Shown: positions 42,835 to 54,622, numbered from the stretch's first letter. The stretch is 64,000 bases of DNA from Meconema thalassinum (GCA_946902985.2 OX336388.2:120753894-120817893); one strand, 5' to 3'. Made by a program: numbers and translations. The notes: a model not told the origin generated them from the sequence alone.

Positions 42835-43535
42835 CTTTTTTTTATCCACTACTAATAAATGTAAGACAAAAATATTGGAATGCAGCCGAAATAAAGCAGA
42901 AGCCCCTATGGACGTCAAATTGACAGGTTAAAAGCTAAAGGAAGTAGGAGACTTCTGTTACTTAGGCAGCAAAATAACCAGTGATGGACGAAGCAAAGAG
43001 AATATAAAAAGTAGGTTGGCTCAGGCAAGGAAAGCATTTCTATAGAAAAGGAATCTGTTGACATTGAATATAGATTTAGGTATAAGGAAGTCATTATTGA
43101 TATCATTTTTCTGGAGCGTGGCGCTCTATGGAAGTGAAACTTGGACTCTTAGTGCCGCAGAAAAGAGGAGAATTGAAGAGTTTGAAATGTGGTGTTACAG
43201 GAGAATAATGAAGATTAGATGGGTAGATAACAGCAGAGGTATTACGACGAATGTGAGAGGAGAGATGTTTCTGGCGACTGCTAATGAAGAGAAGAGATAG
43301 GTTGGTAGGATACATAGTAAGATAACCAGGAATAGCAAACTTAGTTATGGAAGGAAGGGTCGACGATAAGAACTGTAGGGGTAGACCAAGGTTAGAATAT
43401 GTTAAACAGATTGCCTCGCATGTAGGGTGTGATAGCTATGTAGAGATGAAACGATTAGCTCATGACAGGGAAGCATGGAGAGCTACATCAAACCAGAAGA
43501 CTGGACTCAAACAACAACAAACGACAAACTAATCT
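42835..43535 (+). pseudogene. LINE family L-A, copy 2 (3' part)
   Basis: Plus-strand coding matches the 3' third of the 2427-3665 copy: KCKTKILECSRN-like start, FCYLGSKITSDGRSKENIKS, LYGSETWTLSAAEKRRIEEF and RRIMKIRWVD. Stops and a frameshift near 43235 break it. A CAACAACAAACGAC tail follows. Confidence 0.82.
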
Positions 43536-44562
43536 TAAAGTTAAATTAGAAATCCAGTTCCAGTCCTTCAGGCAAGCAACTCAATGAAGGAAAAATCCTT
43601 TAATGTCATAGACTAGACCTTACATGGATACTACTGTATTCCTTTCTTGGTGCATTTGTAATTCATCTTCATTGTCTTCACGATTTTTCCAAATGTAAAG
43701 GACACACTTAACGTTTCTTACGAGGTGTCTGCATGATGACACGCGGTAGACTCATGATATATTCGGTTGATTAGCAGTTTGCCTTTTCTACCACTATGAA
43801 CTCTAGTGTGAGTCAATGCAGGGTTTTACTTAAGCCCTTGCACAGTAGAGTCTCGCAAACTCTGCCTAATGTGGACCGAAGGGGGGCCAAGTTCGCGAAA
43901 ATGCCGGGTTATCGGGAAATGTGTTAAAAAGACGAAATAAGCTGTTTGCTTTGGTTTAAAAGTAATGCAATGCAGTACATTTATTTGTTTTTAACAGAAA
44001 CACAAGTTTTAAAATTATTAAGCCACTATAATTACAGTCCTTGAATATGTATAAAACAATTCCTGTAGGCAAATAGTTTTTTCACTTAATAAAAATTAAA
44101 GTAATGTTCTTTTGCTTTTCGCTTTGAAACCTGTTTCTTAAAGCCTCGTCACGAAGACGGCAAAGAAACAGAATTGCGGAGAATGCGCAATCAAATAAAT
44201 ACAACGCTCTGCGCGAGAACCGTTTGTTTACTTCTTACTGCCAACAATTTGTGCATTTACTGTACTGTACAGTGCCTGTATTTATCAGGTCGTCGTTACT
44301 CTTCTTACTATGTACTGTAGGTCAACTTGTTTCGCGTCGTATTTAACTGTCGATAATTCCATTGATGGAGAAGAGGAAAGAAATCATAATAACGCTCTGT
44401 GCGGAAACACAAAATCAAACAAAAATTGTGATTTTATTCTCCTGTCAGGATGGGAATACTAGTTGCCATTTTTGGTCCGTATTGACGTATACAAATTATT
44501 TAATCAGTTTGCAGCTTTCCGCCGAATCAATATAAATAATGTTTGCGCTATTAGTGCGCTAA

Positions 44563-44613
44563 GTAAGGTACATGTTTCGAACCATACACAAATCGGTCCT
44601 TCATCAGCCTCAC
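44563..44613 (-). ncRNA. Hammerhead ribozyme, type I, left copy
   Basis: On the minus strand: stem I GTGAGG (44613-44608) pairs with CCTTAC (44568-44563); core CTGATGA (44607-44601); stem II GGACC/GGTTC (44599-44595, 44583-44579); GAAA (44578-44575); minimal stem III CATG (44574-44571); then the UA cleavage dinucleotide. All conserved core bases are present. Confidence 0.78.
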
Positions 44614-44668
44614 ATGAATCACATGAATGGCAAGCACATGTCACTGAACAATATCAAAATAAATCAAG

Positions 44669-46099
44669 TCCTCTCGGCACGCCGGAAGGCGGAGGTAGAT
44701 TTCATCGGGCAAACTTGGGGATAGGCGAAAATAGGCAGAATATGCACATTTTCGTAGAAGGATCAGACCTCATTTATTGCGAGAAAGTATTTTATAATTG
44801 GAGATTAATTAACTTTGTTTTTCGTTATTTTATGCATATTTTAAATATTGTATTGTCTTATGGGGACGGTAACCTTCTTGTCATTTGGGGTACATCCTTA
44901 TACTTGTGGTCACACTGTCCTTATGCAAGGTTTCGACACTGATGTGTAACTATCTAACGGTCTGTTACTTCTTCACGCAAAATTATATCTCCCGCAGAGA
45001 TTTTGGTTGGTTCCTCAGTTTAGGGACTGCGACAACGCCGTCATGTAACCCCGTGTACTTTGGGTGAGTGTAGAATCTGTCTGATCAACAGTGTGAATTG
45101 TGATGGCTGTATTAGTCTGTAATTCAGGTAAGGACTACAGACGGTCAATTTCAAGCAGTAGTTCCTAATGTTGCTACCAGATACTACCGTCAACGACACC
45201 TAGCTCTGAACTTGGCTACGAGATGCCACCGCAACCAGCAACTCGCAGCGAACGCTGGATCTTCCCCTCCAAAGGAAAGCCTACTGAGGGATTTTTAGCA
45301 CTCTTAGAAAATCCGACGACTTCGGCCGGCTTAGAACCCGCGAACTTGGGCATAGAAGTTCAGCATACTACCAGTTACGTCACCGAGGCCGCTTCTCACA
45401 TAGTCAGATGAAAAGGTGAATGTGATCGCGTGCAAGTGCGTTGTCATGGCAACGTCTGATTGCTCATCACTCATCAATTTAGTAGTGTTGTCATGGCAAC
45501 CTCTGATAGCTCTTGGCATTTTCTTATAATTCCGAAATCTTTCAGACAAAAGTTTTAGGTAATTATTAGGGAAATATTGTCCATTTTGTACGGTTCGGAA
45601 ATTGTGCCTATTAAGAGGGTATGATTAATGTTTCCCGAAAAACCCACTTTTTCCCACCCCTTTGGTCAATGGTTGGTGCTATCAAAAAACTCTTCAAACA
45701 TAAATTTTTGGGCCTTATTCAACACATAGTATGAACTTGGAATGGATTCGATATTTCAAATATTAAGAGAGTTATAGCGATATTTCACTTTTTCGAAAAA
45801 AGACCCCCATTTTCACCACCGTCGACCATTTGTGCCCATTAACGAACTCGACCGAGATTTAATAGGGATATATATTATGTAAAAAATTCAAATTGATTGG
45901 TGCAAAATTGCGGTAGTTATAGTGTCCACAAGAAAGTGATATATGTATATATATATATATACATAAATTATATATAAACTTTTTAACTGACGGTGGTTTG
46001 GGGGTCTAGGGGATGTGAAATGTGAAGATATGTCGAAATTTTCCGGAAGTCGAAACATGGTACCCATTGCAATAGTTAGCTTTCTAATGAAATCTACCT
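44669..46099 (-). mobile_element. Element E2, copy 2 (inverse orientation)
   Basis: It matches 29661-32236 on the opposite strand without the E1 insertion. The hairpin end TCCTCTCGGCACGCCGGAAG is at 44669 and the AGGTAGATTTCATTAG end is at 46099. It interrupts the left arm of the Penelope-like element; the right arm supplies the empty site. Confidence 0.78.
45003..45394 (-). mobile_element. SINE family B copy inside E2 copy 2
   Basis: This is the same shortened SINE at the same position as in E2 copy 1 (31525-31905). The B box (reverse of GGCTTAGAACCCGC) and A box remain visible. Confidence 0.82.
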
Positions 46100-46597
46100 A
46101 AAATGCATGCACATGTTGACGATTGAACAAGTCAAATGGACTTTCAGTACTTTTAACATTCACAAAACACATATTAAAACATCCCATTTCATGTTCAACT
46201 GCATGCACTGGGAGAGGACTAATTGGGCGGTCTGGAATCAACCAAGTTTTTCCATATTGGAACTACTCAAATGGTACTACTGGTCCATTTCCGTTCCCTA
46301 TACATTACAATAGGACTCCCTTCGCTAAATGAAAGACATTAGTGCACATACAGACAAGAAACCAAGATGCAGATAATGGAACTGGACAAGATCTCGAATC
46401 ATAACGGCACATATTTAAATGTTGACGATTGAACAAGTCAAATGGACTTTCAGTACTTTTAACATGTGTTTTTTAATATGTTGTACAGTTTTAATGGGAT
46501 GTTTTAATATGTGTTTTGTGAATGTCTTGATGTGCATGCATTTTTATTTTGATATTGTTCAGTGTTTTTTGATGTGCTTGCCATTCATGTGATTCAT

Positions 46598-46648
46598 GTG
46601 AGGCTGATGAAGGACCGATTTGTGTATGGTTCGAAACATGTACCTTAC
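46598..46648 (+). ncRNA. Hammerhead ribozyme, type I, right copy
   Basis: Stem I GTGAGG (46598-46603) pairs with CCTTAC (46643-46648). CTGATGA is 46604-46610. Stem II is GGACC (46612-46616) with GGTTC (46628-46632) around an 11-base loop. GAAA is 46633-46636, stem III CATG 46637-46640. Predicted self-cleavage follows GUA, after 46642. Very short stem III is typical of Penelope-type hammerheads, which are thought to cleave as dimers; CATG is self-complementary. Confidence 0.78.
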
Positions 46649-46782
46649 TTAGCGCACTAATAGCGCAAACATTATTTGTATTGATTCGGCGGAAAGCTGC
46701 AAACTGATTAAATAACCTGTCAGGATGGCCGAGAAATCCGGAGTGCCAGGTTACCGAGTGCCGAGTTTGCACGACTCTACTG

Positions 46783-47835
46783 TAACTTCTTCCGGTGTGA
46801 AGATTTTTCAAAACTTCAAAAAACCCCTGAGGATATTGAACCAAGGAACACATTAAAGAAAGAATTATGTAAATAAGGTAATTTGGCTGGGATTTGAATA
46901 AAAATGAAAACGGGTACAGAAACAAGTGATTTTAGGTTGTTTTTTCGGGAACTGCATTTAGGACGAAAGTAATTTTTGAAATTTGGTGTTTTAGTTCAAA
47001 AGAGCTCTCCAAGTCTCACAATTTGAAACCTTTCTGGACCCTTTAGCCCTTCAACCTTTGGCAGATTTAAGGTACTCATCGACACTACCGAAGACATTTC
47101 ATTACAAGTTACCTTATTTTCTTAAAATTGATATCACTGATTCCAAAAAAGAAAATTAAAAAAATTTTGGGGGGTCTTTTTCAAAGATTAATCACAAAAA
47201 TAACATGCATTTTTAGGACTCTATATCTTCGCTCTTTTTCAACTTAATTGAGTCATTGTTGTTTCAAATTGATCTGCTCTATGTTCAGAATGTTGTAAAG
47301 CAGAATCGTTTTTGTATCATTGATTGAGGCAAATATATAAGCTTTGTTTTACAGTTTACGTTATTTTGATTGAAAAAATAAATTAATTGTGAGGGGCGCG
47401 ACCCCTAATTTCAATTAAACAGCATCATTCTGCTTTACAATGTAGCTGCATTATTTGTCTATATTTTAGTTTTTAAATGAAACTAATATCTGCATTCTAA
47501 GTGGACATTTTAACTGCCCAAGTCAAGACAAATATTGAAAAAAAAAATGAAGTGAGGTACACATTTAGAGTAAAGAGTCTTATTTTTCTACTCCTAAAAA
47601 CTGCCTTTTCATTGGATTTTAGGTTAATCTTCTGCATTCCCCTACCCGTGACTATCTACTACATTGTTTTAGTTCTTGAGTAGACTGTTTCAAAGCCCGA
47701 TTACTTCTTCTTCATTTCCCGGTTCCAGTGATCTGGGTCGGGGCGTGAATCAAGGACCTCCATCCGAGGCCTTGACTCACACACTATCATATTTAGGCTA
47801 TTAGTATGATGGGTTCGCCACACCCAAAGGTGTCC
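46783..47835. other. AT-rich intergenic sequence
   Basis: No gene or element border was recognised. The largest frame (60 codons at 47501) has no motif. Confidence 0.45.
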
Positions 47836-48124
47836 CAAGATCTTACTGCAACAAACTTGGGAATCCAAAGTAGCGTGGGATGCTGAGGTTGATGAACACA
47901 TCAAACAGAAGTTTAAAGACTGGCTCAATGATTTAAAGTATGTAGCTTGTGTTCAAGTTCCTAGATGGATAACAGGTGGGATTATACATATTGGTGAATG
48001 TAGCATGCACATGTATTCTGATGCTAGTCAGGCTGCTTTTGCAGTAGCAGTATTTATTAGAGTTCAAACGAGTCTTGGAGTATCCATACAGTTAGTGCAA
48101 GCCAAATCTCGGGTGGCACCTCTG
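47836..48124 (+). pseudogene. BEL/Pao retrotransposon pol fragment
   Basis: The plus strand encodes KFKDWLNDLKYVACVQVPRW, MYSDASQAAFAVAVFIRV and VQLVQAKSRVAPL-like sequence (here IQLVQAKSRVAPLA). The SDAS...AKSRVAPL pair is the conserved RNase H-proximal signature of BEL/Pao pol. It ends exactly where the FAM120-like exon ends on the other strand. No LTRs are seen. Confidence 0.85.
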
Positions 48125-49532
48125 GCGTGAGCCTGCTTGGTGATGTGGCACTTGAGCTGCTGCTGGAACTCGATGAACTGATCAGAAGCTGCGTATGATT
48201 TCCTCCATTCATAACTTGGTGGTTATCTGGAGTACAAGTTTCAGTTGCATTATGGTCATCTTCATCACTACCTTTGCCCAGAACAGCAGCAGTTTCAGTC
48301 TGCAGTAGTTTTGGACCAGTGGGAGGCTCAATCACAATCTGTGGTGTAGTCGTGGCCTTGGCTGTTGCCTCTTTATATGCTGCCAAACTATCACGCTCAC
48401 TCTCCACGGTTTCAGATGCAAAACGTAGGCTGTTAGGCACCAGAGATTCTTGCTGTGTTTTGCTCTTGTTTTGGATGGAAGACTTCTGATTCATATGGTG
48501 ACTGGTATCTGTTCGCCGTGCTGTTGGCTGTGGCCTGTACCGCAAGAATCCATCCTTGGTACCATTTAAATAATATTGGACACTTTCCTTGAATTTATTT
48601 GCCCTCTTATCAGAAGCTGAACCAAACACCTGTACAGCTACAGCATCAAGATTGTCAATTGATGGAAGATTCTTCACGAAAGTGGCAACATTCTTCACAA
48701 GAGTATCCACAGGTATCTTGCCAGGATTCTGAGTCATTCCAAGTTTATTATAAAATTCTGCCAGGTCCTGTTCTGTGAGCAAATAGTTGCCAAGTAGAGC
48801 TGCCAATACACAGAATCTATCAGAACTCAGTCCAAGGCCCTTGGCCACTTCACTCAGGATGTATTCCTTTGTCTCCAGGGAACCCTTGTAAGTAAGCTTC
48901 AGGTGTTCTGATGAAAAGTACCGAGGAGGATCAAACACAGCATATTCTCCATCATCTGCCATCAGTCCATGGAATCCATTTTCCATACAGTAAGCAATCA
49001 CCTCATGATGGTGATCATCCATTGTACAAAGCACGCTCACACTTAGATGGCGGAGGGCCATTCGCAAGCATGTACGTAAGCAAACTGGTGCAGTCCACCA
49101 AACTTTCGGAGGTGGTGTCCCCTTGGTATTTATGTGCTTCAAAACCTGGTTGATGCCTTGACGAGTGCGCAACTGTCCTGCAACCCACTCAGACATGCGC
49201 TGCTGCTCCAAACATCCATTGAAGAAGACAGCAAGATCTATGTGACTTGTCTGTATTGTTTGAATGAGAACAGCTAGAAACTGCACCATACGATTCCATT
49301 GCCCCCCACATATCCAATCTGAAAAGTATCCACCATAGAGGCGGTCCAAACAGCATTCACCGTCCACCACTAAACTCAATTTACTATTGGTATTTCCTTT
49401 ATTGCCTCCACGATGGCTTTGACGAGCCTGGCGTTGAGCTATTCCACGGGCAATTCTCAAGAGATCAACAGGCACAGAGCTTCCAGGCACTTGCGATCCA
49501 TCAAGAAATGTCTGTAAATCTTGTATCCCCAT
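48120..49532 (-). CDS. FAM120/constitutive coactivator of PPAR-gamma-like protein, N-terminal exon
   Basis: ATG at 49532 opens MGIQDLQTFLDGSQ, the conserved start of the FAM120A/B/C (COPPAR) family. An XPG-N/PIN-like region follows with VVDGECCLDRLYGGYFSDW (about 55-73) and FFNG (103-106). An XPG-I-like block spans HHHEVIAYCMENGFHGLMAD (174-193) with DGEYAVFD after it. About 245-265 covers ALLGNYLLTEQDLAEF. Residues from about 330 are low-complexity, with a serine run near 445-455. The frame stays open to 48057, but after E471 it runs antisense through a BEL/Pao fragment, so the true exon end is probably GAG|GTGCCA near 48120. Vertebrate family members bind RNA and act as scaffolds; the insect role is not established. 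An unbroken exon over the whole domain leaves a retrocopy possible. Confidence 0.85.
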
Positions 49533-50149
49533 TTTTGATTTTTACAATACTTGTGATAATTTCTCTAAATGTAGAATAAAAATAAAAACTCCTATATCAA
49601 CATAAATGTGGCTTTCCTCAGTTCAATAGACAACTCCTATCAACACATTGCTGCACATAATTCCTCACCGTGCATTTCTACCCACCATTTTCATGACCCA
49701 GAGGCAAGCACCGACAGTGACGTAAAGGCTCAAAGCCAGATTAATGAGTGCTTTATCTGCTGCACCTATGCATCAAAGTGACAGCTGCTGAAACGCGTGC
49801 ACACCAATCATTCAATTGAATATAAATGAGCTAAACAACAATAAAACTAGTATAAACAATATATTTCTGGAAACTAGAGAGGACATACTTTCGAATGAGA
49901 CAATAAAAAAGAATTCAAAAATTTTCTTGAAAATTACTAATGAAGGGTCGATGAATACCTTAAGGAAATTGCTTAATTTTATGCTTTTTACTTTGTCTGT
50001 TAAGAAATGTTTTCGACATTAGAAGAAAAAGAAAATTCACAATTATTTGATGACTAATCAAACTAAAAATGAGTTAAAGTTAAAGTAAACTTAAGAACAT
50101 GTCTTTAAAGCCATAAAGGTTTGGTGATTCGTCGTCATCGGCTGCAACT
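49533..50149. other. Upstream region of the FAM120-like gene, AT-rich
   Basis: This should contain the 5' UTR or first intron of the minus-strand gene. I see no TATA box or splice site that I can defend. Confidence 0.4.
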
Positions 50150-52245
50150 CAATTTAGAGTAAATATACTTCTTCCTGCATAGAGCTTTTCAGACCAGCTT
50201 GTGGATGTGCTTCTGATGACTAAACAGGCCAATCCTGGCATAAAACATGCGCCCACATAAATTTCACTCAATGGTCGGGGGAGGGCGGGGTTGCAACTGA
50301 CGAAGCTTTCTTGCTTGTCGCTTGGCCTCTTCATGTCTGCGACGTTCTTCCTCAAAGAAGTTGACAGCCGTCGATGTAGTGTTCCGCCACAGTAAACGGT
50401 CCACAGCAGATGTTTCCCATGAGTGGATGTCTATACTAGTCGTCGTCATGATATGTTTTAACTGGTCTTTAAAACGCTTCAAAGGGGCCCCATGAGGTCT
50501 AGTGCCGGAGCAAAGCTCACCATAAAGGAATTGACGTGGAAGCCTGTTATCACTCAAACGGTGAACATGGCCTAACCATCTCAGTTGATGAGCGATGATA
50601 GTTGTCTCAATGCTATCGAGATGCGCTCTCTTGAGAACTGCAGTGTTGGTCACGTAGTCCTCCCGCTTGATGTTCAAGATGTATCTCATCTTTTGTTGGT
50701 GGAAACGCTCAAGTTTCACAGCCATACAGTAGCGTTGAGATGACGACAGCTTTGTACACCATGAGTTTGGTATGCATCTTTAGGTCTTTATTCATGAAGA
50801 CTCTGTGCATTAAACGGCCAAATGCTGCATGGGCAGCCCCAATTCTTTTGTCAACATCCTGTTCGCAGATGCACCATTTAGATAAGATGCTACCAAGATA
50901 TGAAAAATGATCAACCTGCTCCAGTGTTGAGTCTAAGATGGAGATATTGAACTCAGGAAGAGGTAATCCTGGGGCAGGTTGTGCAAGCACCTTTGTTTTC
51001 TTTGCATTGATGGTGAGACCAAAGATATCACACAAAGTGCTAAAGCGATTGACCGATTGTTGAAGCTCTGCAGCTGTCGGAGCAGGAGATGCGGTGTCAT
51101 CGGCATACTGCAGTTCTGTCACCCGGGTAACTTGGGTATGTCTCTGTGAACGAAGTCTTGCCAGATTGAAAAGACCTCCATCGAAGCGAAACTTAATCTC
51201 TATGCCTGGGTTGTTGGAAGATGATTCATACATCATGGCAGCCATGTACAATGCAAAGAGTGTTGGAGCAAGCACACAGCCTTGTTTCAAACCGTGAGTG
51301 ATTGGAAATGGATCGGATACAGAGTTACCGTGAAGAATCTTCCCAGACATTCCATCATGAAGAGCTTTAACTAATTCCACATAGCGATCTGGACATCCAA
51401 AGTGCGTTAATACTTTCCACATAGCAGGTCTTGGTACTGAATCAAAGGCTTTTTCCAGGTCATAGAAAACTAAATACAGGGGCTCCTGTTGCTCTCTGCA
51501 CTTTACCTGGAGTTGTCTGGCACAGAATATCACGTCTGTTGTGCCCCTGGAGGTTCGGAAACCACATTGAGACTCGGGCAAAATCCTCTCCGAGATACTT
51601 TGGAGCCGGTTTAGGAGAATTCCTGCGAGAACTTCACCTGCAATGGATAATAGCGATATACCACGGCAGTTCCCACACACGCTACGATCGCCTTTCTTGA
51701 AGACAGTTATGATGGCAGCATTCTTCAAGTCGTCAGGTACCTCTCGAGTTTCCCAAATTAACAGGACAAGTGCAAAAAGTCGAGTCTTCAAGGCCATACC
51801 TCCACTTTGTAACAACTCCAGAGGGATGTTATCAGGACCAGGAGCCTTTCTCGGCTTTAGTTGATTGAGCGCTTTGGTGAAATCTCGGAATGTCGGCGGA
51901 ACCGCCATCCATGGTTGCTGGGGCCGCTGAGGGATGTTTCGAAGAAAGTCCTCGGCAGCATTGGAGGCACGATTTAGAAGTGCAGAGAAATGTTCCTTCC
52001 AACACTCCAAAATTTGTCCTTGTTCAGTTAAAATGGCGGAATTGTCAGCAGTTTTCCATGTACCTGATGATGATCGGATTGGGCCGTATACCTCCTTTAT
52101 GCCTGCATAGAAGTTTCGCAGGTCACGGGCATCAGATAGTCTTTGCAGTTCTTCAGCTTTTCGCTGCCACCAGTTGTTCCTTATTTCCCTGATTTGTGCC
52201 TGACATTTCCCCTTTTTGGTGATTAATGAGGTTAAAAAGCTGGAA
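50150..52245 (-). pseudogene. LINE family L-B, 5'-truncated copy (reverse transcriptase)
   Basis: A 433-codon frame (52010-50709) covers most of an RT: PRKAPGPDNIPLELLQSGG, GNCRGISLLSIAGEVLAGIL, ESQCGFRTSRGTTD, FYDLEKAFDSVPR, HGLKQGCVLAPTLFALY and catalytic YADDTA. A frameshift near 50715 leads to FHQQKMRYILNIKREDYVTN and QLRWLGHVHRLSDNRLPRQF (to 50264). Coding-like sequence extends upstream to about 52245 with stops. The fragment at 18482-19130 is the same family. Confidence 0.88.
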
Positions 52246-52283
52246 ACAAGATAAACTGAACGTAAGTAAAGAAAGGTTATAGT

Positions 52284-52430
52284 ACTACGTGACCGTTAAC
52301 GTGACGATCATGAGCCACGGAACTGCCCTTTTACGTCGAATCCAAAACCACAGGACATGGCATTCCACTTTGAGAATCTCACATGCATTGACCGGGAATC
52401 GAACCCAGTCTGCCGCGGTGAGAGGTCAAC
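52284..52430 (-). mobile_element. SINE family D, partial copy (minus)
   Basis: It matches the neighbouring full copy from the 3' end (GTGACCGTTAACGTGAC) to the B box (reverse of GGTTCGATTCCCGG-type sequence), but lacks the A-box end. Confidence 0.75.
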
Positions 52431-52454
52431 AAAAAAGGAAAAGGAAGAAGGAAG

Positions 52455-52640
52455 CTTGTAGTTTAACGTGACCGTTAATCTTGAGATCATGAGCCACGGG
52501 ACCTCCTTTTTACGTGGAATCCGAACCACAGGACATGGCATTTCACTTCGAAAATCTCACATGCATTGACCGGGAATCGAACCCGGACCGCCTTGGTGAG
52601 AGGCATTCAGCTAGACCGCTGAGCCACCACGCCCCGAGAG
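52455..52640 (-). mobile_element. SINE family D copy (minus)
   Basis: Read on the minus strand: GGGGCGTGGTGGCTCAGCGG (A box), CCGGGTTCGATTCCCGG (B box), then CATGTGAGATTTTCGAAGTG to a 3' end in AACGGTCACGTTAAAC. A tRNA-derived SINE, immediately next to a partial copy in the same orientation. Confidence 0.82.
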
Positions 52641-52942
52641 GTCAACAGCTTGACCGCTGGGCCACCACTGAATGTATGTAAAAGGAAGATGAAACTCATA
52701 AAGGTTTGATGATTAATCAAACTGAAAACTAGATAGAGTTGAACTAAGTTAAGTAAAAAAGAAAATTATACATTTTTTCATTTGAAACTGTTTTGTCTTT
52801 CAGAGTCCAGTCTAGTCTACAAGCCTCTAATTGCGAACAAGTGGTCTCTTCTGCTTCTACACCTCTTACTTTGAAATGGTTCAACACTGAATCTAACCAT
52901 CACCTTCTAGGTCTACCTCTACTTCTCTTACCCTCTACAGTT

Positions 52943-53990
52943 GTTTGAGTCTTCAGTCTTTTGACTGGTTTGATGCAGCTCTCCACGCCTCCCTGTCCTA
53001 AGCTAATCGTTTCATCTCTACATAGCTACCACACCCTACATCCGAGGCAATCTGTTTAACATACTCTAACCTTGGTCTACCCCTACAGTTCTTGTCCTCG
53101 ACCCTTCATTCCATAACTAAGCTTGCTATTACTCGGTGTCTTAGTATGTGTCCTACCAACCTATCTCTTCTCTTCATTAGCAGTCGCCAAAAACATCTCT
53201 CCTCTCCCACTCGTCTTAATACCTCTTCGTTTGTAACCCTATCTACCCATCTGATCTTCATCATTCTCCTGTAACACCACATTACAAACGCTTCAATTCT
53301 CCTCTTTTCTGCTGCACCAATAGTCCAAGTTTCACTTCCATAGAGCACCATGCTCCAGACAAAGGTTTTCAAAAATGTCTTCCTAATACCTAAATCTATA
53401 TTCAATGTCAACAGATTCCTTTTCTGTAGAAATGCTTTCCTTGCCTGAGCCAACCTACTTTTTATATCCTCTTTGCTTCGTCCATCACTGGTTATTTTGC
53501 TTCCTAAGTAACAGAAGTCTCCTACTTCCTTTAGTTTTTCCCCTGCCAATTTGATGTCCATAGAGGTTTCTGATTTATTGCGACTGCATTCCAATATTTT
53601 TATTTTACATTTATTAATTTTCATCATGAATTCTTTCCTCAAGACGGAGTCCATACCATTAAAAAACTCATTCAAATCCTCAGGCGTGTCGGCCAAGATG
53701 ACTATGTCGTCAGCAAATCTCAGAGTTGAAATTATTTCTCCTTGAATCTTCACTCCCACTTTAAATTTCTCTCTAATTTCCTTCATTGCTTGTTCAATGT
53801 AAAGATTGAAAAGTATGGGTGATAAGTTGCAGCCTTGCCTCACACCTTTCTGAATACCAGTTTCTCTTTCATGTCCATCAGCTCGAATGACTGCTGTCTG
53901 GTTTCTGTATAGATTGTAGATCATCCTCCTATCCCTATACTTTATCCAATCATTTTCAAAATGTCAAACAATTTAGTCCAATCAACGTAC
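52943..53990 (-). pseudogene. LINE family L-A, copy 3 (reverse transcriptase)
   Basis: A 272-codon frame is closely similar to the 2427-3665 copy: MIYNLYRNQTAVIRADGHER, RQGCNLSPILFNLYIEQAMK, LRFADDIVILADTPEDLNEF and WCYRRMMKIRWVDRVTNEEV. It is 5'-truncated near 53990, and the shared 3' end lies near 52943. The high similarity of the copies indicates fairly recent activity. Confidence 0.86.
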
Positions 53991-54292
53991 AGCCGAACTC
54001 ATTAACCTCTTGGCTAATCTCTCCTCCCCGATTCACTTCACATGGTCCCAACCGAGTCGACTCACACGAACAGCTTCATCTAGCGTGTTCATTTCTAACT
54101 TAGCCTTTATCTCTTCATTACGAGTACCTTCCTGCCATTGCTCCCATCTATTTGTCCCAGCAATCAGTTAAGTCTAGCTTATGTGAATCGCTTGATGTTA
54201 AAAGGGGACTTCTGCAGGTTTTACGAAATATTAGTTTTGATGCCATACTACAGATGATATTTTTTTCTATTACTTTGTGTCAGCTCAGTAGT

Positions 54293-54622
54293 GAAAATCC
54301 ACAGCCTGCTTCCAGTCGACCGACCGGGTCAGGGAATGGAATGAATGAAGCCCCCATCTAGCGGCGAGGATATGAACTGTGCCGGCTGCCGAGGCCTGTC
54401 GCACTCCCCTGGGGCAATGATTAAATGAATGACAGATGAAACGAAATGATAGTGGAGAGTATTGCTGGAATGAAATTGTGACAAGGAAAACCGGAGTACC
54501 CAGAGAAAACCCTGTCTGCCTCCGTTTTGTCCAGCACAAATCTCACATGGAGTGACCGCAATTTGAACCACGGACCCAGTGGTGAGAGGTCGGCGTACTG
54601 CCGCCTAAGCCACAGAGGCTAC
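54293..54622 (-). mobile_element. SINE family A copy (minus), 15-bp duplication
   Basis: A full-length reverse copy flanked by TGTCAGCTCAGTAGT at 54278-54292 and 54623-54637. Confidence 0.92.

Larger units (their letters stand above)
44454..46715. mobile_element. Penelope-like element remnant with inverted terminal repeats and hammerhead motifs
   Basis: CCTGTCAGGATGG occurs at 44441-44453 and 46716-46728 as a 13-bp target duplication. Inside it, about 44490-44660 (and its continuation after E2) is inverted relative to about 46300-46715. Each arm contains a complete type I hammerhead core. Penelope-like elements are known for such ribozymes in terminal repeats that may be inverted. No RT/GIY-YIG coding is left. 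E2 copy 2 interrupts the left arm. Confidence 0.65.
43843..46782. mobile_element. pogo/Tigger-like non-autonomous element enclosing a second nest
   Basis: CAGTAGAGTCTCGCAAACTC at 43843 is matched inverted by GAGTTTGCACGACTCTACTG ending at 46782, followed by TA (CA on the left side). Transposase is absent. The Penelope-like element at 44454-46715 is inserted near its right end. Confidence 0.65.

Noticed and set aside
44463..44942. 159-codon ORF
   Set aside because: It spans the hammerhead repeat and the start of E2 across an insertion junction, so it cannot be an evolved gene.
47701..47928. Minus-strand 75-codon ORF as an exon of the NACHT gene
   Set aside because: It overlaps the BEL/Pao fragment in antisense and has no splice sites or similarity to nuclease or NACHT domains.
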